Origin: Viscum album
Lineage: Eukaryota; Streptophyta; Magnoliopsida; Santalales; Viscaceae
Direction: 5' to 3'
DNA length: 64,000 bases
Assembly: GCA_963277665.1 (NCBI GenBank)
Contig: OY728130.1
Coordinates: forward strand, 426,051,101 to 426,115,100
The translations under genes and the position numbers were made by a program. Positions 45,523 through 59,137 of the stretch are shown piece by piece. The notes beneath the pieces were generated by a model. The model saw nothing but the letters and a program-made list of their open reading frames with translations, was not told the origin of the DNA and did not search any database. Position 1 is the first letter of the stretch, and every line of letters begins with the position of its first letter.

Positions 45523-48060
45523 TGAAATGAACCCAACCATTTTAATCCATATTTGATGTCTACTTTATTACATTGGAATAAGATACAAGGAATCATATCC
45601 TAATGATAGAATAGTTTATTAGTATTGGTAAACTAGACACATACATTTATCCCATAATACATTTGAATACACAAATTACAACATATGTTTTAGAGGATAT
45701 CATTATTCCCTCTAGAAAATCATTGTATATATTTCATCATACACTTCTTGGATTATTGGAAAAATAAAAAAATAAGCATGAGGTCAAATTCTTAGTAAGG
45801 GTTAAGTATAGAGGAAGCTGTCATGAATAAATAAGTATAATCAACATGGTAAGATAAATAAATGAATATAAATTCCTGTTAAATAATTTGAATATATTTA
45901 TTAGATAAAGAATAATAAACATGGAAATGTAAATAATTGAACCCTAATTACATTTAGTCAATTACTTCACTATTATGAATAGATAAGGCATAATAAATAT
46001 GGAAAGACAAATAACTGAAAAGACATTCCATTTAATATATAAGCTGAGAATAAAAATGAATTCAAAGATTATATCATTGAAAAAATCTAATGGGTAATAA
46101 TAACTAAATTATTAATGAAGTAAATTCTTAATAATTGGATTTTAATATCTCAAGAATAATGATACCTTTATATTCAATACCTTTCTCAGGATAGTTTAAA
46201 AATGATGGGTTGGAATACACCAGAAACTCATTTAACTAAGTATAGAAAACCGATTCTTCCCATGAAAATACTGATGCATTAAGGGGCCATATATAACCGA
46301 TCCCCACCCATATCTTCACATCCAACAAATTTTTATTTTATTTATTAATAAAATTAATTCATAAATAACATTAATTATAAAAAAAAATTCATATCGATTA
46401 AGGAATATGAATCAACAAAAATTTCCCCAGTCAATCCTATAACATTAAAAGTAAAATTCCGTATGTATAAATGATATGAAATTTACATAATAAGTATATC
46501 CATGAGAAACAATATAAATATTTAGGATAAATTTAATGGTCAATGTTTACAGGAAAGTTAATATTTCAAAGGAAAGTTAATGAATACAAAAATGAATAAA
46601 AAATATGAATTTCAATAATTTATATGGTCAAAATGATCCTTAATCATCCATTGAAAGAATAAGAGTGGTATAAAAATATCTTATCCCTAATAGAATACAA
46701 GTAAAATAATGGTTTGTTTTCATTAATGAATAGAAATACCATAAAAAATATTTAAAAACATTATTGAGGAAAGTTTCATTTTCATTTTGAAAATAACATT
46801 TTAAAACTAAAAGTTTACAAAACTGTTTGAAAATTATTTTCTATGAAAATAAAATTTTCAAGTATTAAAATAATCTTTAAAACATCAAGTGTTCATGAGG
46901 TTGTAAAATTATATACATGTCTTATAAGTTAAAAATATTATTTTCACATTTTTGGTAAAATCTAAAAAGTACATGTTTGGAAAATGGCCTGGAGATTATT
47001 TTCAATAAATTTTATAAAAATTATAAAATGGGTAAAAATTTATTTATAAAATCATTTGGATAATATTGAAATATTTTTTGAAAACATTTTTAGAAAACAT
47101 GGTTTTTTAAGAGAAATGATTTCTGACCGAAGAGAGAAATGATGTCATATTTTATTAAAAACATTTTCTCTATCATTTTAATTACCAAAGAGAGAAATAT
47201 GGTAATATTACTTAAATAATAATGAATAAATAAAGGATAGGAAAATGAAATGGGATTTTTTATAATGATCATCGAATTTATTTCAATAGAAATTCAAGTA
47301 TAAACAATCATGATTAAAATGAGGCTGTGAAATAAATCCTTAAAAATATTATAACATTGAAGTGAGAATTAGTCAATGAAATAATTATATGTATCAAATT
47401 TAAATAAAAATAAAAATATTTTAATTAATATTTAATTTATTCAAAACTCATTAAATAGATAATATTATAATGTCATGGATATTAGAGACGTAATATTATC
47501 TAATGAAAAGAAATTTAGTTATAAGATTCTTTACCCCTTGTAAATTTTCAAGTAAAATCCTCTTAGATTAAATAATTAAAATTAAAACATAAAATATAAT
47601 GAATTATTAATCATTCTTGATATTACATGAACAAGGGAAATTATATACACCATATATAAGAAATTTGGCGGACAACATTACAAATGCCGCAATGAAGAGA
47701 AATTGAGAGGAAGTCCCTTTCCAAATGCTTACTTTTGGTTGATCATGATTTAATCTCACGTATAATGATATTAATAACATAATTAATTTATTATAAATTA
47801 ATATTAATATTTATAATATCATATATTATCCTATTATAACATTTTACCACTTTTTTTGAATAATATTTCATTATTTTTTATTGTTTCGGGTGTTGATTTC
47901 CTTGTTTTCTTATGCATGTTTTGTATTTAAGGTTATGAATATTTGGAATAAGATATAAATAAATAATATATATAATGATATTAAAGTTATAAATATCATA
48001 TTTACTCATTACATAAATTTTTATAATCATTATTTTATTTTGGACATTGAAAATAAATTG

Positions 48061-48482
48061 CATCACTTCGTGTAGACTATAGGACGTACGTGCACATAAA
48101 TAATGATATCATTCCATTAACATGTGAAAGCATAAGAAAGTGGGAGATATATTAATATTATAAAACAAATATAATTTCATATATATCACATTTTTTCATT
48201 AATTTTATCCTTATTAATTTCTATGTAAAGTGTAATTAAAAAACGAATCACATTTCTTTACGAGGTGATATTCCGTTGTACACACGAGTTATGTTATTTT
48301 ATTTTAAATGGAATGGAAAGTAAGAAGGTATATGTGATATAATAATTCCAGAAGTATAATAATTTCATAAATATGATATAAATGTGTTAAATCATTGATT
48401 ATATCCATAATTTAAAGGTGGTGATGGAAATTGAATTACATTAGTCTGCGATGCGGTAGTCTGCCTCACACATGATCTACAG
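48061..48482 (-). repeat. Three hairpin-like units in LARD LTR A
   Basis: Units near 48061, 48250 and 48439 are spaced 189 bp and correspond to those of copy X. On the minus strand loops read, for example, GCACGTACGTCCTATAG and AGGCAGACTACCGCATC. The stems are partly decayed, so the loop is better kept than the arms here. Confidence 0.6.
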
Positions 48483-48816
48483 TTTTGTTTTCTATTTGAT
48501 GGAATAAGAGATGGATATAGGTTATAACATTAAAATAATAAAATATTAGTATATTTAATATACTTAGGTCATCATATAATCATGTTTTAATAATATTTTA
48601 AGTAGGTTTAAGTATAAAAAAAATAAAAACACCCTTTTAAGAATGTTATATCTTATTTAGAAAAGTTATTTAGCTTTTCACCAATATCATTCACTGGATG
48701 GATTTATAATAAAAAAATGGATATAAGATTTTTTAGAGGATTAATAAAGTTATTTTGGTAGTTATTTTGTGACTAAATGGATTTATATGTGTGAATATTG
48801 CAGGAAAGGGGGCGTC

Positions 48817-48824
48817 CTTTTATA
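48817..48824 (-). promoter_or_regulatory. TATA box of LARD LTR A
   Basis: The minus strand reads TATAAAAG, about 340 bp upstream of the first hairpin unit, the same spacing as in copies X and B. Confidence 0.6.
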
Positions 48825-49870
48825 ACTAGCGGAGATGACACACATGGAATTTTGAAGACGAATAAATTAATTTTTTTTATCTTTTCCAAATTGTTCAAAA
48901 AGGCTGTATATAGAAAATTATATGTTAAAAGGTTGAAATAAATCCAAAAATTGTGTTTTTAAAAAGTTTTAGGTCATTTTTAACCCTTATATTCTTAGTT
49001 TAACCCTTTGATAAACCCATTTTACCTTCACTGTGATAATTATGTTTTAATTTTTTCACTATTAATTGTGGTAAAAATTAAATTAACCTTATTTGAAAAT
49101 ATAAATTAATTTTATTCCAAATATAGAATCGGTTTTTCTAAATTGAATTCCCAAATGTATCAGAATCCGATTTAAATTTATACCAGTTATGGTGATTAAA
49201 AACTGGGTTTCCAAAGAGAAAATTATCATAATTATAAAAGGTTTTAATGTCAAAATTTAATATAAATTTAATTAAAATGACTTAAATTAGTTAAATTGTA
49301 ATATAATTGAACTAAATTTACTTTAAAACAAATTGAAAATATAAATTAATCTTGTAAATTATTTAAATGAAAGGTAGTTTTAAATAAAAATCATTATTGT
49401 TCACTATTTATTGAAAAATGAATGTATTCATAAAATAAAAAAAATTAAATATAAGATAAATTTTATAAGATAATTTCAAAAATTAAGTCAATTTTTTAAC
49501 TTTTTTTCTAAAAATGTTAAAAATTATTTTTAGATTATGTCCGCAAAGTCTAACTAAACTATTTTTAGAAAAATATAGTTTCTTTAGAAAACAAATCTTT
49601 TACTTTTAAATATTTTTTATTTTATTTATAATAAATAAATAACCATAAATTTATAATTTATTTATTAGTATTAATACTCTCTCATTTAAGGGCTAGTTTA
49701 TAATGGTATACTATAGTATAGTTCATTTAAAGTCAGGGTTGTGTGTTCCGCAAGCCATCAAATAGATTAAATTTAAAGAAATATATTTCATGGGTTGTAT
49801 AAGATGGGTGTTTCATGTAACATATGATATCAAATAAAATGTTATTATTTTATAATTTCATTGTGTTACA

Positions 49871-49883
49871 TTCTCCACACATT
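49871..49883 (-). other. Polypurine tract at LARD LTR A
   Basis: The minus strand reads AATGTGTGGAGAA followed by TGTAACAC. It corresponds to AAGGGGGGTAGAA in copy X. Confidence 0.7.
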
Positions 49884-52192
49884 AAATAAACTTATTCCTC
49901 TCAATTTGATCTTGCACTCAGAAATCAAGGGTTAGATATTTGAAAATTCCTATATTGAAAAACCACATTGGAAAAAGGGTTTATAAAATATTTTATTAAT
50001 AATAGAGAAGTTAAGTAAAAAGTTCATATGCAATAAAACCTAAATAGGTTTCTAAATATTTGAAAATTGGTTTAAATTGAATATATGGACACGAATGAAA
50101 ATCATAAATAATTATAAAGAGTGATAGAGGTCATCGATCATAATAAAGTGAATGATCTATAAAAATCTAAGGACCTCAAAACTAGAAATTATGATAAGTT
50201 AAAACATTATTTAATTAATAAGATATTACTGTAATATGATTTTTTTCAAGTTACTTTTAATAATTTTGAGGATTATGTTACTATCTACCAAAATAAAGAA
50301 ATATAATTACTTGATATCTTTCTATTTCATAAGCATAATTTTATCCTTTGGTTGTGCCTCGATCAATTTCCAATTCCTTACTTAGTCCAAGAAATTAATA
50401 TCAAAAAATGTATTTTTTTAGTTTTGAAGCACACAAAATCGGTTTTAATAGACCGTAAGATCCATAAAATGGTGACATATCTTTCTTTATGTCTCTTACT
50501 ATTTTCCAAAACCAATATTTTTATCAAAAGTTATCAAATATAATATATTAATCTCTATACCTCAATAGTAATACTACTTGTTCAACATTAATATTTCTCC
50601 ATCAAGGAGTTTAAGTGAAAATAATGACATATTTACCATAATATCTCAAAGAATAGTGGTAGGTGAAACAACCTTGTAACCATTCAGTTATGGGTTCAAG
50701 ACCTATGGCCTTGTTGAATGAGACAGGTTGTCACCTAACATGTGGGTTGTCCTTTTTCTAAAACTATACTAATATAATTCTTATAATTCTTCCAAAGAGT
50801 AATAAATAATAATTAAATAAACATCTAGATAATATAAACCCTAAATATTACCAATACCTTGAAAATTATTCCCACAAAATGTAAGGGAATTCTTCCTTAT
50901 ATAAAATTTTCACTAAAACATATAATAAATCAATGAGTTATGTTGACATTAATTTTTCCCAAAATATCCTCAATCTTGGTAGAATCCCATCAGATAAAAC
51001 CTAAAAAGGGTTGTTCAATAATTTTAACTTATGATCAATCTTAAACATGTAAACCCATGATGGTACCCATAAATCTTTAGTTAATGAAGACATATATGCT
51101 TCCAATATTATAAAAATACTTATATGTTTCATGATTTTTATAACTAAAACTCCATTAGTAAAGATAGTTCTACAATATAGTCGTGGAATTCCAATAATAA
51201 AGTCAACCATTTTATTTCAACATCGGTCCTTTCTTATTCTAGTAGTTAACCTTTAAATGTGGGCATTGACTCAGATAATTCCCAAGTTCCACAAATTTAA
51301 GAAAACAAACTATAAATGGATCCCTAGGATGATATTTATTTTCTTCCACCATACTCTTCATTTTTCCTCATGAATTCATTAATTTATTTCCTTATTTTCT
51401 ACACATAAAATATTTTTCTATTCCATGGAGACACTTCCTTGGGTGACTTTTTCAAAAATTTTGACATGAAGGAAATCAACCATTCTTTCCTCCTAATCTC
51501 CACCATTTGATCTCTTAGTAAACTCCACTATTATTTAGTGATTTAAAGAGTTGGTTAATATATAGGTTGTTAATAATATTTCAGGATAAATAATTAGGAT
51601 TAATAAAGATATATTTAAATTTAGTTATCATCCCATTTGATTGCACATATTCCCCACATTATCCTTCAAATTAAGTGTCATCACAATTCCATTGGGATCC
51701 ATCCATTGAATAAAAGAAAAAAGAATAGTGCAAGAAAAAATATTCAAAATGGATGAAAAATATTCATTCATAGGATGTATAAGTCATGACACATTATTTT
51801 TAATCTAATACAACTTAGGTTTAACTGAGGTGATTCACAATCATTATATATTTAAATACTTTATAGTTATTTGTTGTGAATATTTGGATTATCCAAATCA
51901 TACCCTTAGGAGTGTCAAAACAGGTGCATAGTAAGACCCATTTTCATGTACCATGTAATGCTTGAGTCAGGCCCGATGAACCTTTTTTGGATCTTTTACC
52001 CTAAGGTATATCTGTACCAAAACCATGCCCACTTGAAATATCCAAAAAGGTATATATTTATTGGAAAAACCACATAATATCTACCTTACCATAACTTTAA
52101 GATGTTTTTTATATTTATCATAATATTATATCATAGGGATATATTCCCTAATATATGTATTCCTATATCTAGTTATAAAGGTTTCTACTAAA
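49884..52192 (-). other. LARD internal domain 1, non-coding
   Basis: This is an AT-rich domain between the PPT and PBS. The longest minus-strand frame is 69 codons (51001-51210) with no recognised family. The matching region of internal 2 is full of stops, so it is not treated as a gene. Apart from the tRNA-derived block at 50653-50735 I recognise nothing. Confidence 0.6.
50653..50735 (+). repeat. tRNA-derived SINE-like block in LARD internal 1
   Basis: An A box-like ATAGTGGTAGG (50653-50663) and a B box GGTTCAAGACC (50693-50703) lie 40 bases apart on the plus strand, antisense to the element. It is the counterpart of 16486-16580 and 59818-59905. Confidence 0.6.
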
Positions 52193-52207
52193 CATATTCT
52201 GATACTA
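52193..52207 (-). other. Primer-binding site of the LARD element (decayed, tRNA-iMet type)
   Basis: The minus strand reads TAGTATCAGAATATG, two bases after the LTR B end TTATTACA. The canonical start is TGGTATCAGAGC. Position and spacing fit a PBS, and fix LTR B as a 5' LTR. Confidence 0.65.
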
Positions 52208-54739
52208 TTTGTAATAACCTTAACCCAATTAGGGAAGATTTGTTGTTTGCATTATTACATTGGCATACGATATAAGGAATCACATTATGAAGGAATGAAT
52301 AATTTATTATTCATGGTAAAATAAACACATATACGATTCCCATATTACATTTGAATACATAAATTAAAATATATTTTTTTGAGAATATTTTTATTCCCAC
52401 TAGAATATTCTTTCATATTATTCACTTTACACATTCTTTATTCCTAAGAAAAGAAAAAAAATAAGGGAGAGGTTAAATGATCAATAAGGGTTAAATATAG
52501 TGAAAGTTGTCATGGATCAATAAGAATAATCAAAATAAAAAAGTAAATAACTAAACACACATTCCATTTAAATAATTTCACTATCATGATTAGATAAGTA
52601 ATAAAACACATGGAAAGGTAAATAACTAAACAAACATTCCATTTAATCTATAACTTGAATATTATCAATAGATATATCATAATTAATATAGAAAGGTAAA
52701 TAATTGAAAACAAATTCCATTTGATCAATAAACTGAGAATAAAAAAGATATGAAAGATAATATCATCATGAAAATATCATGGGTAATACTAACCACATTC
52801 TAAATGAAGGAAATTATTAATTATTGGACTTTATAAACTTATACATCATACTACCTCTACAGTCAGGACCTTTCACAAGAAAGTTTAAAACTGATGGGTA
52901 GGCATACAACAAAAACCAATTTAAATATGACTCACCAACTAATTCATCTAATGAGACCACCGATGCATCAAGGGGATATGTATAACCATGACTCATATAT
53001 ATCTACATATCCAATGCATTCCTCATATATAAAATGATTGATTTAATTCATGAACAAACTGCTTTGTCAAAAAATATATGTGTCGAGTAAGGAATACGGA
53101 TTAAAAAAAATTTCTCCATTAAATCATATAATATTCAAATTAAAATACAATATGTATAAATTATATAATATACAAGTAATTAGTATACCCATTATAATTA
53201 ATATGTATATTTAGAGGAAATTTAATGTCCAACGATCTCAGGAAAGTGAATATTTCAAGGGAAAATGATGAATACAAAAACAAATCAAGAATATTAATGT
53301 AAATACTTTCTTTAGTAAAAATGAGTAGACACCTTCCATAAAAGTAATAATTATAGTATCAATGAAACATATTACTATGGTTTTATAACTAAAATAAAGG
53401 GTTTTTGTCAATAATGAATAATTATACCATAAAATTATCTTTAAAAACATTCTTGAGGAAAATATCCTTTTCATTTTCAAAATCACCATTTAAATCTAAA
53501 AATTTTAAAAACATTTTGAATATAATTTTTTTAAAATAAAATTGTAAACTTATCAATAATATTTAAAACATTAAGTGTTCATGATAGCAATATATTCTAT
53601 GCAAGATGCATAAGTTAGAAAAGAGTATTTTCACATTTTTGATAAAAGCCAAATGAGCCTTGTTTGAAAACAAAATATGAAGATTATTTTCAAATCTTAC
53701 TGGAAAAAGTAAAAAATGTGAAAACTTTATTTATTAAATAATTTTTGTAATGTTAAAAAAGAATTTAAAACATTTTTAGAGAACGTGGTTTTAGAAGAAA
53801 AAGTATTTTTGACCGAAGAGAGAAACTATGTCCTATTTTATTAAAAAAACTTTACCAGTAATTTTAAGTAACAAAGAGTGGAATATGGTAAAATTTATTG
53901 AAAAAATAATTAATAAACATATTATAATAAAATGAAATGGGTTTATTATAAAATTATCAAATAATTTCTTTCAATGGAAATTCAAGTATTAACAATTCCG
54001 ATTGAAATGATATTATGAAATAAACCCTAAAAATGATCATAATGTTGATGTGAGAATTAATAAATTAATTGATTGTATTTATAAAATTCAATTACACAAT
54101 TTTTTTTAATTAAAACATAATATAGTCAAAATTATTTTCAGACACAATATCCTGGGCAATGAAGAAGTCATATAACCCAATGAAAGGAAATTGAGTTATG
54201 ATATTATTTACCACATGGTAATTTTGAAGTCATATCCTATTAGATAAAAAATATAAATCAAAAGATAAAATACAATTTATAATTAATTATTCATGATATT
54301 ACAATAAATATTGGAATTATATATGACATATAAAAAAATTAGGGGAATAACATTACAATATACTTAAGTGAAGATAAATTGAGACGAAGTCCCTAACCCC
54401 ACACTTCATTTTGATTGAACATGCTTTAATATCATGTATAAAAGTTTTATACTTGATATTAATTTTATTCCAAAAACAAATTAATATTTAAAATATTATA
54501 TACTATCATCTTATAACATTTTACCACCTGTTTATTAATGGTATTTCATTATATTTATTATTTCAACTGTTAATTTCCTTGTTTTCTCATACATGTTTTA
54601 TCATGAAAGTTATGGTTCTTGGGTATTGGACATATATCGATTATATATAGAATTATATTAATTTAAAAAATATAATATTTAATCATTATATTTATTTTCA
54701 GGATCATTATTTAAGGTTGTAAATAGAAAATGAATTATA

Positions 54740-55146
54740 TCTCTTCGCGGATACTGTAGGTCATACGTATATATAGGCGACATTATCATTCCATTAACCA
54801 GTGAAAGGATAAGGAAGTTGGTGATATATTAATATTATAAAATCAATACCATATTATAAATATCACATATATTGATTAAATGTAACCTTATTACTTTCCT
54901 TAAAAAGCTTATGTTTCGCAAGGCGGTTGTCTAGAGTATACATAGGTGATATTATTGTATTTTAAACGGAATGGAATGTTAGAAGGTGTATGTGATATTA
55001 TAATATAAAAATTATAATAATACCATAAATAATATATATATATATACACATTAAATTCATCATTATATCCAGACTTGAAATATGGGGATGGAAAATAAAT
55101 TTTATTGGTTCGTGATGCGGTAGTCCTCCGTACACACGGTCGATGC
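54740..55146 (-). repeat. Three hairpin-like units in LARD LTR B
   Basis: Units near 54740, 54909 and 55108 (spaced 169 and 199 bp) keep the loop motif in part, for example TACGTATGACCTACAGTATC and GTACGGAGGACTACCGCATC on the minus strand. Stems are weaker than in copy X. Confidence 0.55.
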
Positions 55147-55320
55147 TTTTGCTTACTATTTGATGGAAGATGAGGTAGATATATGTAATTAACATAACAT
55201 AATAAAATATAAGTATATATAATATAATTAAGTTTTTATATCATAATGATTTGTAATATTTTAAGTATGTGGAAGAAAAATCAATATAAAAATGCTCGTT
55301 TAAGAACATTACCTCTTATT

Positions 55321-55325
55321 TAGAG
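55321..55325. repeat. Left target-site duplication of the solo LTR
   Basis: TAGAG, identical to 57918-57922. Confidence 0.85.
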
Positions 55326-55397
55326 TGTGATGACCCACACTCTCTTGGTTCTTCCCTTTGCCAAAATCCGGGTCTTAAAGGAGTGGCGTCTCGGCGA

Positions 55398-55433
55398 GAC
55401 CGATCGGTGAGACCGATCAGCCAGACCGATCGG
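55398..55433. repeat. GACCGATCGG triplet in the solo LTR
   Basis: GACCGATCGG, GACCGATCAG and GACCGATCGG start at 55398, 55411 and 55424, an exact 13 bp period. The core CCGATCGG is palindromic. Confidence 0.85.
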
Positions 55434-56876
55434 CGTCACCCGGCCTTGTCAAGCTATTTCCAGTAGCGCTCCTTTGCGCAAATAGGGTTTTAAACCCTAT
55501 TCTGACTTGTTTAAGCGTGTTTTTAAGACCCATAACATGTATAAGAGTTTTAATTAAATACTTAATCAATTCATGAGTCAGATTAAACTACCCGAACCCC
55601 TTTTGTGATGAGTGGAGCCGTGTAGTCAACCCACAACCCCCGCACCTTACGCGGTTTCACGTTTTCACCCCAACCGTCCCCGGATCTTTTAAACCGAGGG
55701 TTAGTCGTGGTTTCTCTTTTCCTGGATCATGGCTTTTCACAAACAGCTTCTGGTGCATCGGGTGCATCGTTATCTGTAAAGTTCTTCGGTCGGACTAAGC
55801 GTCAATCGTCGATCAAACAAGTAGGGAATTTCTCCTTTGCCTCTCTCTTTTGTGTATCATGCGGGGTGGGCATGCTTTTGTTTCTGTAGAATTGGATAAA
55901 ACAGACATAATTAAAGATAACGAATGAATTATATAAAGAAAGGAGGGGGGCTGTGATCGTTGATGCTGTCTTATATTTTGATGCTGTTTCTTTTATGGAC
56001 ATCCTGTTGAGTTGTGCTAGATTATGCCTTCTGAAAATCAATGCCGTTGGTGGTCATTGTTTGTGCACTAATGAACCCTGCTGATGTTTTAAAAGGCCTG
56101 TTTGTGGTTGTAAGCTTCTGCTATGAAAAGTGAATTGGTTAATCACGTATATTCGACTGAATAAATTGGAGGCACCAGGATCAACCCTTCTGTGATAACT
56201 CCCGATTAGAACACATGGGAATTTGAATCATGGAGTGTGTTAAGTCGTTTAAATCTGAAAATACATGCAAGGCCCTGCTTGTGTTGGTGGTGGTAGTTGG
56301 TTGTTTTCCCTTCGGGCCGATTGCTGGAGATGTGGGTGGGGATGGGATCCCCTGTTCTTTTATACCCTCGGTGGTTGTGTGATTTTGGGGGATGGGATAT
56401 CCTGTTGGTATGGATTCGGTGGTTGTGAGTTTCAAATCCGGGTGGTTACTTGTTCATATCACAAATTGGGGTGGAATCCTCTGTTGTTGAGAACCAGGTG
56501 TGGATGTTTTGGTTGTTGCTTGATTGTTTACTTTTCTGGACTTGTGCCTATGCCTACTAGTTGCCCAGTAGTGCTTAAACTCAAACATTATTACTAAACA
56601 TGAAACAAGAATGGGATGATGGGTTTTGTTGGCGAGAGTCGTGACTTGTGACTCGGATATAGTGGTGTTGTGTTCCGTAGGCTAGTTAGAAAAACCTAGA
56701 CTTGGGTGAGTGCTTGTTACGTATATCTATACTTGTAGTTTTGTGTTTCTTACTCGTGCCCCACCCAAGTTGAGAACCTAGTGCCGAACACCCCCATTTC
56801 ATGGGGGAGGGTGTTTTTTCCAACACTATTCTTAGTGGATGGCTATTAGCTCCATTTCTTCTCCCTTTCCCAGATA

Positions 56877-57205
56877 GCCCAAGTATCTTCGGGCAGGCTG
56901 TGATGGCCTGAGGTCCATTATTAGCCCAAGAACCTTCGGGCAGGGTGGTGTGGTGGTTGGCCAGGTGTGTGCGGCAGGTGGTTTCCCAAGTGTCTTCGGG
57001 ATGAGGCCCAGGTGTTTTCGGGCGTGGTGGTGGTTGTTCTGGACAAGGTGTTTGCAGGCATGGTTACGTGTGACAGTTGTGGCCCAGGTGTGTGTAGGTG
57101 GGATTCAGTAGTGGGACTGCGTGCGGTTGAGGCCCAGGTCTGTGCAGGCGGGATTTCGGCAGTGGGACTGCGAGTGGTTGTGGCCCAGGTGTGTGCGGGC
57201 GGGTG
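56877..57205. repeat. GCCCAGGTGT repeats in the solo LTR
   Basis: Eight related units (GCCCAGGTGTGTGCGGGCGGG and variants such as GCCCAAGTATCTTCGGGCAG) are present. The last three start at 57082, 57132 and 57183, a 50-51 bp tandem that includes GCAGTGGGACTGCG. Confidence 0.75.
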
Positions 57206-57917
57206 TGGCAGTGTGACTGCGGTGAGAATGGAGGGATTGGTCCGATGCGTTGGATGTCTCAATAACTAGTGGGAAAGTGGCGCGGGGTACCCAAACATCG
57301 ATGTGCTCTGATTAGATATATTACTTGACTTGCGTTATTTGGGGAGTGTGCCTTGGTGAGGCCTGGGGTGGATAGTTTACCTTGATAGGTGTTTGGTTTA
57401 CTCTTTTCTCACGGGACTTTAGCACGTTCCCCCACTTGTGCACGAGAGTCTTTGGTTTTCCCTACTGAGTGTACTTGTATGCTCACTCTACGTATATAAA
57501 ACTGCTTTCAGGTTTCCAGGAGGACTTCGGGGATCACGCAGGACCTTACTAGCTCGAACCTTTGGAGCAGTTGCAGTTGTTGTTTTATTTTCCTTTTTGG
57601 TACTTACCTTGTAGTCACCTCTTGCCCCTTGTGGCTTTTACTTTTGAAACATGCATGTGGGAATGGTTTACTTTTGGATTTACTTTTCTTATGCCTTGGT
57701 GTTTTTGGGTTTCCTTCTCCTTATCTCTCAATCCTATAAAATAAAAAGGGTAATGCCTTCCATTTGTGAGAAATTTCTATACCCTTGGTGCTAGTCGCCA
57801 CTCCGGGACCTATTGAAGGCGGTTTTCGGGGGTCATTATCTCTCCTTTAACTTAAAGAAGGAAGGGCTGGGAAATCTGCTGACCCTTCCCTCCTTTTGGT
57901 GAAGGTGGGTCGTGACA

Positions 57918-57922
57918 TAGAG
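57918..57922. repeat. Right target-site duplication of the solo LTR
   Basis: TAGAG, identical to 55321-55325. Confidence 0.85.
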
Positions 57923-58078
57923 AACTTTCCTAGGTTTGCACCAAAAGCCTTATTAGGTTGGGTTATTGAATAATAAATGGGATCTTGGATGTTTTTAGGA
58001 GATAAAGGAAGCAATTTTTTAGGTTTTGTATGAAATAAATTGTTTTTTAAGTGTGAAGATGCGAGCATAAGAGGTGGC

Positions 58079-58086
58079 CTTTTATA
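58079..58086 (-). promoter_or_regulatory. TATA box of LARD LTR B
   Basis: The minus strand reads TATAAAAG. With the solo LTR removed it lies about 340 bp from the first hairpin unit, as in copies X and A. Confidence 0.55.
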
Positions 58087-59137
58087 AGTGGTAGAGAGGA
58101 CAAATATGGTATGTTTTGAGAAGAATCAATTAGAACCACATTTTTATAACACCAGAAGCCTAAAAGATTAATTTTTATTTAAAATTAGAGGTAATAAGGT
58201 AACAATATTGCTATAAATTTAGGTTTGGACGAGTTTAAGCCATTTTAACCATTATCATCTAGGTTTATCCCACCATAATCTTGTTTTTACCTCAATCGTG
58301 ATAATTAATTTTTACTATTTACACTATTTATTATGTTAAAAAAATTATTTGAAATTATTAGATATTACAAATTATTATTATTATAAATATGGAATCAATT
58401 TTTCCAAATTAAATTCATAGAAGTGACAAAATCCAATTTAAAATTAGACCCGCAAGCACGATGAAAAAGCGGGTTTCCAAAAACAAATTTGTAAGTATAT
58501 AAGGTTTTAATATCAAAATTTAAAATGATATTTATTCCAATGAATGAAATTATGAAAATTTTAATATAAATGAACTAATTTTACAGAAAAACCAATTTAA
58601 GATATAACTTATCATTATAAATTTCATAAAAAATGGGTGTTTTTAATAAAAATCAGTATTTTTCACAATTTATTCGAAAAATGAAACTTTTCCTAAAAAT
58701 ATCAAAAAATAACCCTAAGATATTTTTTTATAGGATGATTTAAAAAATTAAGTTTATTTTTTAAAATTAATTTTCTAAAATTTGTAATTTTAATTTTAAA
58801 TAATGAATGCAAATAATGACTAAACCATTTTTTAGAAATATATAGTTTTTCTAAAAAAAATTATTTTACTTTTAAATGATACTTATTTAATTTATAATCA
58901 ATAGATGACCATAAATTTTATAATTTAGTTAGTAATATTAATACTTTCCAATTTAATTTTTAGGTTATAATTGTATACTTTATTATGGTTCATTTAGACT
59001 AGGGGTTGCGTGTTCTATAAGTAATCAAAGAGATTAAATTTAAAGAAATATATTTCATGGGTTGTTTAAGCTCGGTGTTTCATGTCACATACGATATCCA
59101 ATACAATGTTCTTCTTTTATAATTTCAGGGAATTATA

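Larger units (their letters stand above)
45523..49870 (-). repeat. LARD LTR A (~4.35 kb)
   Basis: The right end is sharp: GTGTTACA at 49870 next to the PPT. The left end (TGAAATGAACCCAACC at 45523) is placed by comparison with LTR B (TGTAATAACCTTAACCC) and is diverged. It contains a TATA box (48817-48824, minus) and three hairpin-like units (48061-48482). It has no insertion at 48660, the empty site matching the solo LTR in LTR B. Confidence 0.7.
55326..57917. repeat. Solo LTR of a chromovirus-like Ty3 element (2,592 bp)
   Basis: It begins TGTGATGACCCAC and ends GTGGGTCGTGACA, an 11-of-13 inverted terminal repeat of the type common in Tekay-like chromovirus LTRs, and is flanked by perfect TAGAG duplications. 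LTR A has the uninterrupted site (CTTATTTAGAAAAGTT near 48654), which confirms the insertion. The interior is GC-richer than its surroundings and has no PBS, PPT or pol domain, so it is the product of LTR-LTR recombination. Chance frames at 55802-57269 have no recognised family. Orientation is not decided. Confidence 0.85.
52210..59137 (-). repeat. LARD LTR B, interrupted by a solo LTR
   Basis: Plus-strand ends are TGTAATAACCTTAACCC at 52210 and GGAATTATA at 59137. Without the solo LTR at 55326-57917 the length is about 4.34 kb, close to LTR A. It carries hairpin-like units at 54740-55146 and a TATA box at 58079-58086. Many anchors align with LTR A, for example ATTGAG.GGAAGTCCCT near 47705 and 54380. 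Confidence 0.7.

Noticed and set aside
51001..51210. Possible small protein in the LARD internal domain
   Set aside because: The matching stretch in internal 2 is interrupted by stops, and no family is recognised.
55707..57744. A GC-richer island that might be a host gene
   Set aside because: It lies wholly inside a TG...CA unit with inverted ends and target duplications; frames are short and repeat-derived.
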